64,000 nt of DNA from assembly GCA_963828415.1 (NCBI GenBank), contig CAWHEI010000015.1, positions 124,001 to 188,000 of the forward strand, written 5' to 3'. The first letter of the stretch is position 1. Each line of letters opens with the position of its first letter. The notes beneath the pieces were generated by a model, which saw nothing but the letters and a program-made list of their open reading frames with translations, did not search any database and was not told the origin of the DNA. The translations under genes were made by a program, and so were the position numbers. The DNA comes from Sva-07 sp963828415. GTDB lineage: Bacteria > Actinomycetota > Acidimicrobiia > Acidimicrobiales > Ilumatobacteraceae. This document shows, in pieces, positions 24,997-33,791 of this stretch.

Positions 24997-25392
24997 TCAT
25001 GGACGCGGGCCGAGGAGGTCCCAACGGTTGCCGGCGACGTCGACGAACACCACGACGCTGCCGTACACCTCGTGACGCGGCTCGCCGACGAACTCGACGC
25101 CATGACGACGCAGCCGCTCGACCGCCAGATCGAAATCGTCGACCCGCAGGAACAGGCCCACCCGACCGGCGAACTGCCCGCCCACTGCAGCGCGCTGCTC
25201 GTCGCCGTCAGCCTGAGCGAGCAGGAGCCCGGTTGCCGCGCCGGGCGGGCGGACCACCACCCACCGCTTGGGTCGGCCGTCGTTGGTCGTCGCCGGCGAA
25301 TCCTCCACCAGCTCGAAACCCAGCGCGTCGACGAAGAACCGGATCGCCTCGTCGTAGTCGTCGACGAGAAGTGCGCTGTGCTCGATGTGCAT
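24997..25392 (-). CDS. VOC-family (glyoxalase-like) protein
   Basis: A 131-aa vicinal-oxygen-chelate protein from ATG 25392: HSALLVDDYDEAIRFFVDAL, GFELVEDSPATTND, WVVVRPPGAATGLLLAQADG, FLRVDDFDLAVERLRRHGVE and VVVFVDVAGNRWDLLGPR. It has two beta-alpha-beta-beta-beta units and metal-ligand candidates (His at the start, Glu-type positions later). Likely a dimeric lyase or dioxygenase-type enzyme; substrate unknown. Divergent from the DUF1801 gene. Confidence 0.85.
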   Translation of the reverse strand: MHIEHSALLVDDYDEAIRFFVDALGFELVEDSPATTNDGRPKRWVVVRPPGAATGLLLAQADGDEQRAAVGGQFAGRVGLFLRVDDFDLAVERLRRHGVEFVGEPRHEVYGSVVVFVDVAGNRWDLLGPRP

Positions 25393-25439
25393 CGGCTCAT
25401 CCTGCCCGCCCACCTGCAGCGCCGTGCAACAGTGTGGTG

Positions 25440-25877
25440 ATGGCAACCATCGCGACACGCCCGACCGGCGAGGACGTCACTGCCTTCCTCGACGCGGTCC
25501 CCAACGAACAGCGACGCGCCGACGGCCACGCGATGCGTTTGCTCCTCGAGCGGGTCACCGGCGCACCCGCCACGATGTGGGGCCCGTCGATCGTCGGCTT
25601 CGGCGACACGACGTACACCAACACCACCGGCACCAACGAATGGTTCGTCGTCGGCTTCTCCCCGCGCAAGCAGGCGCTGACGATCTACGGGATCCACAAC
25701 GGCTACGAGGCACCGGATCCGCTGCTCGAGACACTCGGACCGCACTCGACGGGCACGGGATGCCTCTACCTCAAGAAGCTGGCAGACGCCGACCCGGCAG
25801 TGCTCGAACAACTCGTGCGCAGCGCCTGGGAATCCGCCGCGCTGACCGCCTCGACGCAGACCGAGGCGTTGTCGTGA
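25440..25877 (+). CDS. DUF1801 family protein
   Basis: A 145-aa protein: PTGEDVTAFLDAVPNEQRRA, TMWGPSIVGFGDTTY, EWFVVGFSPRKQALTIYG and STGTGCLYLKKLADADPAVL, the typical DUF1801 (YdhG-like) sequence. The fold binds an unknown small ligand. The stop overlaps the GTG of the GST gene, so the two are coupled. Confidence 0.85.
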   Translation: MATIATRPTGEDVTAFLDAVPNEQRRADGHAMRLLLERVTGAPATMWGPSIVGFGDTTYTNTTGTNEWFVVGFSPRKQALTIYGIHNGYEAPDPLLETLGPHSTGTGCLYLKKLADADPAVLEQLVRSAWESAALTASTQTEALS

Positions 25878-26902
25878 CCGACCATCCACTCGTCCTCGCC
25901 GGCCAGTACGGCTCGCCGTACACGCTCAAGATGCGCGGCGTGCTCCGCTACCGCCAGATCCCGTTCCGGTGGGTGCTGCGCGACTCGAAGTGGGACGACA
26001 TCCCGACGCCCCCGGTGGCGATCATCCCGGTGATCGTCTACCCGAACGCCGACGGCAGCCACGGCGAGGCGACCGTCGATTCGTCGCCGCAGATCATGCG
26101 CCTCGAGAGCGAGTTCTCCGGTCGCAGCCTCGTGCCGGTCGACCCGGCGACCGCGTTCATCGATGCACTGATCGAGGACTACGGCGACGAGTGGATCACC
26201 AAGGCGATGTACCACTACCGCTGGGCCTACCCGGCCGACGTCGACAAGGCCGGCCGACTGCTTCCGCTGTCGCGCGACCTGCAGGCCAACAGCGACCAGC
26301 TGCAGCAGGCCCAGGACTTCGTCACCGGCCGCCAGATCGGCCGGCGGGCGATGGTCGGCTCGACCGACGAGAACCAGCCGATCATCGAGAGTTCCTACGA
26401 GCGCCTGCTCGACATCCTCACCCAGCTGTTCTCCACCCACGACTTCCTGCTCGGCGACCGCCCAGGCCGCGGCGACTTCGGGCTCTTCGGTCAGCTGACG
26501 CAACTGACGAAGTGGGACCCCACCCCGATGGCGATCGCCGCAACACGCGCTCCGAAGGTGATCAATTGGGTCGACCGCATGGACGACCTGTCGTGGCTAC
26601 CGGTCGACGGCGACACGGGCTGGGCGCCATTCGACTCGATGCCGCCCGCCACCATCCGCCTGCTGCACGAGATCGGCCAGACCTACGCGCCGTTCATGGT
26701 GGCCAACGCCCAGGCGCTGATGTCGGGCGCCGACGAAGTCGTTTGCGCGCTCGAAGGCGGCACCTACCGTCAGGCCCCGTTCAAGTATCAGGCCAAGTGC
26801 CTGCAGTGGCTGCGCGAGGGCTACGACGCACTGAGCGACGGCGACCGCTCGCGCGTCGACGCCGTCCTCGCCGGCACCGGCTGCGAGGTCCTCGTCGCCT
26901 GA
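25874..26902 (+). CDS. Glutathione-S-transferase-like protein
   Basis: A 342-aa protein with the N-terminal thioredoxin fold (AGQYGSPYTLKMRGVLRYRQ, then IPVIVYPNADGS and DSSPQIMRLESEFSGRSLVP) and an all-helical C-terminal domain (HDFLLGDRPGRGDFGLFGQL). It is longer than a typical GST, with a C-terminal extension. The GTG start overlaps the preceding stop. Actinobacteria generally use mycothiol rather than glutathione, so the true thiol partner is uncertain. Confidence 0.75.
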   Translation: MTDHPLVLAGQYGSPYTLKMRGVLRYRQIPFRWVLRDSKWDDIPTPPVAIIPVIVYPNADGSHGEATVDSSPQIMRLESEFSGRSLVPVDPATAFIDALIEDYGDEWITKAMYHYRWAYPADVDKAGRLLPLSRDLQANSDQLQQAQDFVTGRQIGRRAMVGSTDENQPIIESSYERLLDILTQLFSTHDFLLGDRPGRGDFGLFGQLTQLTKWDPTPMAIAATRAPKVINWVDRMDDLSWLPVDGDTGWAPFDSMPPATIRLLHEIGQTYAPFMVANAQALMSGADEVVCALEGGTYRQAPFKYQAKCLQWLREGYDALSDGDRSRVDAVLAGTGCEVLVA

Positions 26903-26907
26903 CGCCG

Positions 26908-26923
26908 CGCGGCCGCGGCCGCG
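26908..26923. terminator. GC palindrome between convergent genes
   Basis: CGCGGCCGCGGCCGCG, a perfect 16-bp palindrome between the GST gene and the convergent response regulator. No U-run follows, so it is only a candidate terminator. Confidence 0.3.
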
Positions 26924-26948
26924 TCGCCGTCAGGACGTCAGGACGTCG

Positions 26949-27617
26949 TCAGAGTTCGTCGAGGCGGGTGAGGCCAGTTCGCAGCGCGATCACGACCAGC
27001 TGCGCGCGGTCACGGGCGTGGAGCTTGGTCATCGCCCGACTCACGTGGGTCTTCGCCGTGAGCGGCGAGAGATAGAGCGTGTCGGCGATCTCGTCGTTGG
27101 AGAGGCCACGGCCAACGAGCGCAACAACCTCTCGCTCGCGAGCGGTCAGGTGCTGGATCGCTTCCTCGTCGACGACCGTCGGCGCCGGGTAGTCCGTGAT
27201 CGAGGCGAGCAGCGCGCGGGTTGCGTTGGGGGTCAGAAGCGCATCGCCACCGGCGACGATACGGATCGCGTCGAGCAGCGTGTGCGGGGCCACGCCTTTG
27301 TCGAGGAACCCGCTCGCACCGGCGCGCATCGCGCCGACGACGTACTCGTCGAGCTCGAAGGTGGTGAGCACGATCACCCTGACGCCGACGAGATCGTCGT
27401 CGGCGGTGATCGCCCGGGTGGTGGCAATGCCGTCGCGACCCGGCATGCGGATGTCCATCAACACCACGTCGGCACGGCAGGCCCGGATCACGTCGATGGC
27501 CGTCGACCCGTCATCGGCCTCGCCGACCACCTCGAGGTCGGCAGCGGAGTCGATGATCGCCTTGAAGCCCGCTCGGATGAGCGCCTGATCGTCGACCAGG
27601 ACCACGCGGATCGTCAT
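26949..27617 (-). CDS. NarL/LuxR-family response regulator
   Basis: A 222-aa protein with a receiver domain (VVLVDDQALIRAGFKAII; phosphoacceptor Asp in ADVVLMDIRMPG; VIVLTTFELDEY) and a LuxR-type HTH (LTAREREVVALVGRGLSNDE, then TAKTHVSRAMTKLHAR). ATG 27617 overlaps the histidine-kinase stop, and is the last gene of the ATPase-permease-kinase-regulator operon. It probably controls that operon; a long palindrome at 30649 is a candidate site. Confidence 0.93.
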   Translation of the reverse strand: MTIRVVLVDDQALIRAGFKAIIDSAADLEVVGEADDGSTAIDVIRACRADVVLMDIRMPGRDGIATTRAITADDDLVGVRVIVLTTFELDEYVVGAMRAGASGFLDKGVAPHTLLDAIRIVAGGDALLTPNATRALLASITDYPAPTVVDEEAIQHLTAREREVVALVGRGLSNDEIADTLYLSPLTAKTHVSRAMTKLHARDRAQLVVIALRTGLTRLDEL

Positions 27618-28768
27618 CGACCGGCCTCGCGTTCGGTCGGCAGCCACGCCTCGACGACGAACCGGTCGTCGCGCACGTCGGCCGTCAGCCGACCACCGTT
27701 CACCGCGGCGCGTTCACGCATACCGATGAGCCCGAGCCCAGCGCCGGTCGAGTCGGCCGCGGCGGCCGCGGCGTTGGCGATCACGATCGTGAGTCCGCCG
27801 TCGTCCCAGGTGGTGATGAGCTCGACGTTGCCGTCGCCATGCTTCGCGGCGTTGGTGAGACCCTCCTGCACGATGCGGTACGCGGCGAGCGATGCCACCG
27901 GCGACAGCGACCGTGGCGCACCGCTCGAGTTCCAGGTGACGTTCGATCCGGCGGCCCGCATCGTGTCGACCAGACCGCTGATGTCGTCGGACGACGGCAG
28001 CGACGACGTCGGTGCCGCATCGTCGCCGTCGCGTCGCAGGACGGCCAACAGCTCGCGCAGTTCGTCGAGCACGGTGCCTCCGGCGTCGCGCGCCGTCAGC
28101 AACGACGCCTCGGCCCGATCAGGGTCGCTGCGCAGAAGGTGGAGCGCGGCGCCGGTCTGCACGTTCATCACCGAGAGGTTGTGGGCGAGCAGGTCGTGGA
28201 GCTCGCGGGCGATCACCAGCCGCTCTTCGGAGACTTGACGGCTCGCGTCGGCTTCAGCAGCCGTCACCGCCGTCCGCACCTGCTCCTCCGCGGTCTCCTT
28301 GTAGCTGCGCCACGATCGGATGGCGTCGGCAACGCCAACGGCGACGGCGGCCCACGTGATCCCGATCACGGCCCTGGCATCGCCGAACTCGGTACTGCTG
28401 GTCACGAGCCCGATCGTGTAGAGCCACGCCGCAACGATCGCCCCGAGGCCGATCGCCGGCCACCGATCGAGGCCGATACAGGCGGTGAGGAGCAGCACCG
28501 GGATCGCCAACACCATCGGCGTCGGGCGATCCCACACGGCGACGTGGACCGAGGTCCACACGAGCGCAATGGCAAGCAGGACGAGCGTGTGGCGACGTCG
28601 GAATGCGAGCAGCACGAACGCGCCGACGCCGGCGGCCACCTCGGGCCAGCCGACGTCGTAGTCATCCGGTGCGCCGACCACGAGCAGGGTGCCGATCAAC
28701 GTGGTCACCGCGGCGATCGCCAGGTCGAGGCGGCGCTGATCCGCCCGCAGCCAGACGATCGCTGCCAT
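27614..28768 (-). CDS. Sensor histidine kinase (NarL-type partner)
   Basis: A 384-aa kinase with several hydrophobic segments in about the first 160 residues and a short linker, then the HisKA_3-type box ERLVIARELHDLLAHNLSV with the phospho-acceptor His, and the ATPase domain with the GLGLIGMRERAAVNGG loop. ATG 28768 lies just after the permease stop (TGACATG). It senses an unknown envelope signal and drives the regulator encoded next, probably controlling the ABC exporter it is cotranscribed with. Confidence 0.92.
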   Translation of the reverse strand: MAAIVWLRADQRRLDLAIAAVTTLIGTLLVVGAPDDYDVGWPEVAAGVGAFVLLAFRRRHTLVLLAIALVWTSVHVAVWDRPTPMVLAIPVLLLTACIGLDRWPAIGLGAIVAAWLYTIGLVTSSTEFGDARAVIGITWAAVAVGVADAIRSWRSYKETAEEQVRTAVTAAEADASRQVSEERLVIARELHDLLAHNLSVMNVQTGAALHLLRSDPDRAEASLLTARDAGGTVLDELRELLAVLRRDGDDAAPTSSLPSSDDISGLVDTMRAAGSNVTWNSSGAPRSLSPVASLAAYRIVQEGLTNAAKHGDGNVELITTWDDGGLTIVIANAAAAAADSTGAGLGLIGMRERAAVNGGRLTADVRDDRFVVEAWLPTEREAGR

Positions 28769-28769
28769 G

Positions 28770-29624
28770 TCAGGCGTCCCGCCCCCGGACGAGGTACCCG
28801 GCGACGCCAAGCAGGCCGAACACCCAGGCTGCAAACACCGCATACGCCGCACCGCTGCTCAGGAGGTCGGGATCGGACACCTGGGTCATCATCGCAGAGC
28901 CGGCCTCGGAGGGCAGGTACTTCATGAACAGGTCGGTGATGCTCTCGGGCAGCAGGTTCAGCAGGTTCGGGCCGATGAACACAGCCCCGACCAGCGTGGC
29001 GATGCCGGCGGCCGTGGAACGGAGGATGAACCCGAGCGCCACACCGATCAGTGCGATGCCGGTGAGATAGACCGTCGCCCCGACGATCACGTCGAGTGCG
29101 TCGGCGAGCGGCACCGTGGGCAGGTCACCGGCGTAGACGGCCTGGCCGGCGACGACTGCCGCACTGACCGCGACGGCCGCCACAGCGAACACCGATGCTG
29201 CGACCACGGCGGCCTTCGCCCAGAGCACCCGGGTCCGGCGTCCGACGGCAGCGAAGGCGCTGCGGATCAGACCGGTCGAATACTCCCCGGCCACCACGAG
29301 GACGCCGACCACACCGACGATCATCGCGCTGAGCCCGAGGCCGGCGAGGGCGATGTCGAGCGGATCGGAGAGGAGTGCGGCCGGGCCGGTGGCCTCACCG
29401 GAGTCGGCGACCGCCGAGAAGATCATTCCGAACACGACGGTGACGACGCCGGCGGCGAGCAGCGTCATCCACGTCGAGCGGACCGACCAGAGCTTGATCC
29501 ACTCGCTACGGATCACGTCTCGGGTGCGCACCCGACGAGTGGAGGTCGTGGGATTGGAGGTCGTGGGATTGGAGGTGGTGCTGGGTCGGGAGGGAGTAGA
29601 GGCGGGGATGGCGGTGAGGGTCAT
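28770..29624 (-). CDS. ABC-2-type transporter permease
   Basis: A 284-aa integral membrane protein with about six hydrophobic segments (for example WMTLLAAGVVTVVFGMIFSA, MIVGVVGVLVVAGEY, VYLTGIALIGVALGFILR). The cytoplasmic N-terminus holds a short tandem repeat (NPTTSNPTTS) encoded by a 15-bp direct repeat at about 29544-29578. Paired with the ATPase upstream and the two-component genes downstream; antimicrobial-peptide or cell-wall-stress exporters have this operon layout (inference). Confidence 0.88.
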   Translation of the reverse strand: MTLTAIPASTPSRPSTTSNPTTSNPTTSTRRVRTRDVIRSEWIKLWSVRSTWMTLLAAGVVTVVFGMIFSAVADSGEATGPAALLSDPLDIALAGLGLSAMIVGVVGVLVVAGEYSTGLIRSAFAAVGRRTRVLWAKAAVVAASVFAVAAVAVSAAVVAGQAVYAGDLPTVPLADALDVIVGATVYLTGIALIGVALGFILRSTAAGIATLVGAVFIGPNLLNLLPESITDLFMKYLPSEAGSAMMTQVSDPDLLSSGAAYAVFAAWVFGLLGVAGYLVRGRDA

Positions 29625-29672
29625 GTCGTGTCCTGGTTCGAGTGGGTGGATGCGAGTGGGTGGGTTGCCGGG

Positions 29673-30596
29673 TCAGGCAGCGAAGGGGGTCGAGCCCGTG
29701 CCGTGGTACTGGACGGCGTCGGCGGTGAGTTCCATGAACACGTCCTCGAGAGATCGCCGTTCGGGGACCAGCCCGGTCAGCGCGATGCCGTGGTCGCGGG
29801 CGACGATCCCGATCTCCTCGGCGCTTCGGCCGGTCACGTCGACGGCCCCGCGCTGGGTGGTCTCGATGGTGACGCCGTCGGCCTGGAGCAGGGCGACGAG
29901 GTCGTCGAGCCGGTCGGCGCGGACGTGGGTGGTCGCGCTCGCGGCCATTGCCCGCAGGCCGTCGGCAGAGACGTCCTGGATGAGGCGGCCGCGGCCGACG
30001 ATCACGAAGTGCTCGGCCATCAACTCCATCTCGCTCATCAGATGCGACGACACGAAGACCGTCCGACCCTCTCGGGCGAGGTCCTGGAGCAGGTTTCGGA
30101 TCCACTGGATGCCTTCCGGGTCGAGGCCGTTGACCGGCTCGTCGAGCATCACCACCGACGGGTCGCCGAGCAGCGCCGCCGCGATGCCGAGGCGCTGCCC
30201 CATACCGAGCGAGAAGCCGCCACTGCGGCGACGGGCGACATCTCCGAGACCGACGATGTCGAGGACCTCGTCGACGCGGGCGGTGCCGATGCCGTTGGTC
30301 ACGGCGAGAGCGCGCAGATGGTCGTACGCCGACCGGCTCGGATGGACCGCGCCGGCTTCGAGCAACGCGCCGAGCGACGCAAGCGGAAGTGGATGCTCGG
30401 CAAGCGGTCGGCCGTCGATGGTCGCGGTGCCCGACGTGGGGGCGTCGAGGCCAAGGATCATGCGCATCGTGGTCGACTTGCCGGCGCCGTTCGGGCCGAG
30501 GAAGCCGGTCACGATGCCGGGGCGCACCGTGAAGCTGAGCTCGTCGACGGCGAGGGTGTCGCCGTAGGCCTTTGTGAGGTTGGTGACTTGGATCAT
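29673..30596 (-). CDS. ABC transporter ATPase
   Basis: A 307-aa nucleotide-binding subunit with Walker A GFLGPNGAGKSTTMRM, signature FSLGMGQRLG, Walker B VVMLDEPVNGLDPEG and the switch His in VSSHLMSEME. The C-terminal extension is typical of ABC-2-type exporter ATPases. Start ATG 30596 with GGATGGAG before it. First gene of the operon; a perfect palindrome lies in the gap to the divergent lipoprotein gene. Confidence 0.93.
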   Translation of the reverse strand: MIQVTNLTKAYGDTLAVDELSFTVRPGIVTGFLGPNGAGKSTTMRMILGLDAPTSGTATIDGRPLAEHPLPLASLGALLEAGAVHPSRSAYDHLRALAVTNGIGTARVDEVLDIVGLGDVARRRSGGFSLGMGQRLGIAAALLGDPSVVMLDEPVNGLDPEGIQWIRNLLQDLAREGRTVFVSSHLMSEMELMAEHFVIVGRGRLIQDVSADGLRAMAASATTHVRADRLDDLVALLQADGVTIETTQRGAVDVTGRSAEEIGIVARDHGIALTGLVPERRSLEDVFMELTADAVQYHGTGSTPFAA

Positions 30597-30648
30597 GTCT
30601 CCATCCTGCGGACTCCGCCGGTGTGGCGAATCCGCCAACGGGAGGCTT

Positions 30649-30676
30649 GTCGCCTACTCCCCTGGGAGTAGGCGAC
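30649..30676. promoter_or_regulatory. Perfect palindrome between the ABC operon and a lipoprotein gene
   Basis: GTCGCCTACTCCC (30649-30661), CT, then GGGAGTAGGCGAC (30664-30676): 13-bp arms, no mismatch. About 50 bp upstream of the ATPase ATG (30596) and upstream of the divergent ATG 30723. An operator for the response regulator or a double-sided terminator-like hairpin are the options; position favours an operator. A second small palindrome TGGCGAATCCGCCA lies nearby. Confidence 0.55.
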
Positions 30677-30722
30677 ATCGCTCGTGATGCACTCGAACCC
30701 GACCATGGGCGAGACTGGTCCC

Positions 30723-31169
30723 ATGCTCGCCCGCGTCGCCATCGTGGTCGTTGTCATCGGGGCCACGGCCATCGCCGGCTGTGGTGACGACGATGCCGCG
30801 TCGGAGTCAGCGCCATCCTCCGTCGACACGACGCCACCGAGAGGGGGGTCCGACAGCGACGAGCAGGCGTTCCCCGACATCGTCGACGTCGCCGTCACCG
30901 CACAGGGCGACACGTACCGGTTCGACGTCACGGTCTCGTCGCCCTACGACACACCCGAGCGCTACGCCGACGCGTGGCGGATCGTCGCCCCGGACGGCAC
31001 CGAAGTTGGCGTGCGCGAACTCACCCACGACCACGCCACCGAGCAGCCGTTCACCCGGTCGCTCAGCGATGTCGTGATCCCGCCCGACGTGACGTCGGTG
31101 ACCGTCGAGGGCCGCGACCTCGTCAACGGTTGGGGTGGCGCCACGATGACCGTCACGATCGAGCGCTGA
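30723..31169 (+). CDS. Small secreted lipoprotein
   Basis: A 148-aa protein from ATG 30723 with a lipoprotein signal (ARVAIVVVVIGATAIAGC), a low-complexity Ser/Asp/Glu linker and a beta-rich domain (YRFDVTVSSPYDTPERYADA, SVTVEGRDLVNGWGGATMTV). No enzyme motif. An extracytoplasmic binding or sensory partner of the divergent ABC/two-component operon is possible but only by position. Confidence 0.6.
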   Translation: MLARVAIVVVVIGATAIAGCGDDDAASESAPSSVDTTPPRGGSDSDEQAFPDIVDVAVTAQGDTYRFDVTVSSPYDTPERYADAWRIVAPDGTEVGVRELTHDHATEQPFTRSLSDVVIPPDVTSVTVEGRDLVNGWGGATMTVTIER

Positions 31170-31218
31170 CGATCGAACGTCAGGCGTCGACTACCTGGCG
31201 TCTGCTACCTGGCGTCGG

Positions 31219-32067
31219 CTACCGGGCGTCGTCGCGCGGCGTCGCACCTTCCGGAATGCGGATCGCGGTCATCTGGGTCGACTGCATCACGAGACGGTCC
31301 TCGCTGTCCCACGCCTCACAGATCTCGTCGGCGTAGCCGTCGTGGATCACCTGGACGCGGAACCGGATGCGCAACGGCCCCGGCGCCGGCACCGCCCGGT
31401 TGTAGACGGTGATCGCCAGCGTCGGCACCCACCCTGTCTGCACCACACCGAACGTCGCCGGCGGCATCACGTCGGAGGCGTAGAGCAGTCCGACGGTGTC
31501 GAACACGTCGTCGACCTCGTCGCGCAGGTATGCCCGGAACTCGCCACCGCCGACAGCGACGGGCCCGTCGCCGGTCAGCTTGAAACCCGCGGCGGGGTCG
31601 AACTGCAGTGAGTTGCCGCGCTGGCCGGCCATCGGCGACGGCGGCAGGTCCTCGAGCGCCGGGAACGGGCACGGAGGTATCTCGCCCCAGAACGGCGCGG
31701 TCCCATCGTGCAGCGTCCCGAGCGTGAACTGGGCGCGCACACCCAGGATTCCGCCGACGCCGATCGTGGCGCTGACCTGGCTGGCGGTCTTGCCGACCCG
31801 GTCGACCTCGGCGACGATCTGCGCCGGCCCGAGGTCGGGCGACGACAGGAACTGCGCCGACGCGGAGATGACGTGCTCGTGCGTCGCTCCGGCCTCCTGT
31901 GCAGCGTGGAGTGCGGCACGACCGAGGCAGGCGAGCATGTAGCCACCGTTCGGCTTGGAACCCATGATCGCGTACTCGTTCACGAGATCGACGTCGTACT
32001 GGTGGCGACCCGCGGGGTCGTGGCCGCGCGGAACCACCGTGGTCGCTGCATCGAAAGTGGTGGTCAT
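31219..32067 (-). CDS. TesB-like acyl-CoA thioesterase family protein
   Basis: A 282-aa double hot-dog protein: NGGYMLACLGRAALHAAQEA, ASAQFLSSPDLGPAQIVAEV, SQVSATIGVGGILGVRAQFT in the first half and IRFRVQVIHDGYADEICEAW, DSEDRLVMQSTQMTAIR in the second. Expected to hydrolyse an acyl-CoA in the cytoplasm. ATG 32067 is preceded by GAGG. A short run of TACCTGGCGTC-like direct repeats lies after the stop (31185-31230). Confidence 0.78.
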   Translation of the reverse strand: MTTTFDAATTVVPRGHDPAGRHQYDVDLVNEYAIMGSKPNGGYMLACLGRAALHAAQEAGATHEHVISASAQFLSSPDLGPAQIVAEVDRVGKTASQVSATIGVGGILGVRAQFTLGTLHDGTAPFWGEIPPCPFPALEDLPPSPMAGQRGNSLQFDPAAGFKLTGDGPVAVGGGEFRAYLRDEVDDVFDTVGLLYASDVMPPATFGVVQTGWVPTLAITVYNRAVPAPGPLRIRFRVQVIHDGYADEICEAWDSEDRLVMQSTQMTAIRIPEGATPRDDAR

Positions 32068-32197
32068 CGGAATCCTCGGGGGGTGGGGTTCGATCGTGCG
32101 CGGCTGCGCGACGAACGCCCGAGGATAGCGACGAGCCGCCGAAGGGGTGGCGTGTGACCGCCAGGCGCAGGCGCCGTTCGCCGCCTGACCGGCAGTG

Positions 32198-33745
32198 TCA
32201 GTCGGCGTCGCCGTAGGTCGTCAGGCGAAGCCCGGCGGCACCCGCCGCAGCGCGCACGACGATCCGGTCGCCGACGATCACCGGTTCCGCGCCGAGGATC
32301 GACCATCGCTCGGTGCCGTCGAGGTCGACACCAGCGACTCTCGTGCCGAGCGCGGCACGGCGCAGCACGACGACACCATCACCGGCGACCACGAGCGCCT
32401 GCAGCACGCCGGGCACCATCACCAACTGTTCGATCGTGTCACCGCTCGCGGCATCGACGAGCTCGATCGCCGCACCGCCACGGGTCGCCACCTGCAGCAG
32501 CGTCCCACCCTCGATCGGGTGGTAGCCGACCTCAGCACCGCCGGCGCGTTGCCAGGCGACGGTCACCGCATCGCCATCGACGACGACACCGGCGATGGCC
32601 CCGGGCGCGGTGACGACGAAGTCGGAGCCCGACACGGGTGTGAGCGAGCGCGCCGGCGACGGCACGGACGAACCCATGACCGACCGTCGACCATCCGGCT
32701 CGACGAGCACGATCGAGCCGGCGTCGTCGACGGCGACGATGCGATCGCCGACCACGACCGGCGTCACCGGGCCGGCATCCAACTCGCCGACGGTCGTCGG
32801 CGACACCAACTCGGACGTCAGGTCGAGGGCGAGTATCTCGCCGTCGACGATCGAGTACCAGATGCCCCCGCCGTCGGTGATCCAGCCTCCGGGGTGGCCA
32901 TCGGCGGCGGGGTCACTGGCAATCTCGCCGACCTCGTTCCCCGACGACGCGTCGATCAGCGAGACGAACCGGTCCGGTGGCGACGGGAGACGAGCGACGA
33001 ATCGGGTCCCGCGCAGCCCGACATGGCCGAGGTTCGGCCGAGCGTTGGTCGTCCAGCGCGCCTCGCCGGTGGCCATGTCGACTCCGATGACGGTCGGCCC
33101 CGGGTCGCCGGGTTGCTCGACCACCAGCAGGTCATCGACCGATCCGACGACCGCCACCTCGCTCGGGCCGGCCGACAGGGGCAGCGTCCACCGCTGCGCG
33201 CCCGTGAGCGCGTCCAGCGCCAGAAGTGCGGCGTTCGATTCCTCGCTGCCCGCTGCGCCCGAGCGCTCGACGGCCACGACGACGAGTTCGCGCCCGATCA
33301 CCTCGGCCCAGTGATCGCCCACGTCGTCGAGGTCGACCGTCCAGAGTTCCGTCGCGGTACGCGGCAGGCGACGATCCTCGGTGCCGCCGAACACCGAACG
33401 GTCGGGCGGCCCAACGACGTCCGCCCCGCCGTCGGTGCCCTGACCCGGCGCGCTGGACGCGAACGGGTCGAGCACCACCAGTGCGCCGGCGACCACCACG
33501 ACCGCTGCGACGGCCGCCGCAACGGCGAAGGTGGGAACCGCGCCGCGCCGCCGGACCGTGTGGTCGTCCCGCGGGTCGTCCTGAGTTTCGACCGGCGGTT
33601 CGACCGGCGGTTCGTCGAGAGATTCGACCGGCGGGCTCGGCTCAGGCGGCGGGCCGTCGTAGCCGGGCTTCCAGATCGCGTCGTGATCGTCCACCACGCC
33701 GGACCATACGGCCAGTTCGGACTCGATGCTGGACCGTGGTGCCAC
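32198..33745 (-). CDS. Membrane-anchored PQQ-like beta-propeller protein
   Basis: A 515-aa protein (GTG start at 33745) with a cytoplasmic Pro/Glu-rich N-terminus (PPPEPSPPVESLDEPPVEPP), one transmembrane helix (AVAAAVAAVVVVAGALVVL) and an extracellular propeller with repeated strands of the ALDALTGAQRWTL, GVDMATGEARWTT, LIDASSGNEVGEI and DLDGTERWSIL type. Probably a structural or ligand-sensing surface protein. Divergent from the ketopantoate-reductase-like gene. Confidence 0.7.
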   Translation of the reverse strand: MAPRSSIESELAVWSGVVDDHDAIWKPGYDGPPPEPSPPVESLDEPPVEPPVETQDDPRDDHTVRRRGAVPTFAVAAAVAAVVVVAGALVVLDPFASSAPGQGTDGGADVVGPPDRSVFGGTEDRRLPRTATELWTVDLDDVGDHWAEVIGRELVVVAVERSGAAGSEESNAALLALDALTGAQRWTLPLSAGPSEVAVVGSVDDLLVVEQPGDPGPTVIGVDMATGEARWTTNARPNLGHVGLRGTRFVARLPSPPDRFVSLIDASSGNEVGEIASDPAADGHPGGWITDGGGIWYSIVDGEILALDLTSELVSPTTVGELDAGPVTPVVVGDRIVAVDDAGSIVLVEPDGRRSVMGSSVPSPARSLTPVSGSDFVVTAPGAIAGVVVDGDAVTVAWQRAGGAEVGYHPIEGGTLLQVATRGGAAIELVDAASGDTIEQLVMVPGVLQALVVAGDGVVVLRRAALGTRVAGVDLDGTERWSILGAEPVIVGDRIVVRAAAGAAGLRLTTYGDAD

Positions 33746-33779
33746 CTACATCCGCATCGGTCCGATGTCGTCGACCTCG

Positions 33780-33785
33780 TAGCCT
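33780..33785 (+). promoter_or_regulatory. -10 hexamer
   Basis: TAGCCT, 6 nt before ATG 33792. Confidence 0.4.
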
Positions 33786-33791
33786 CGGCCC

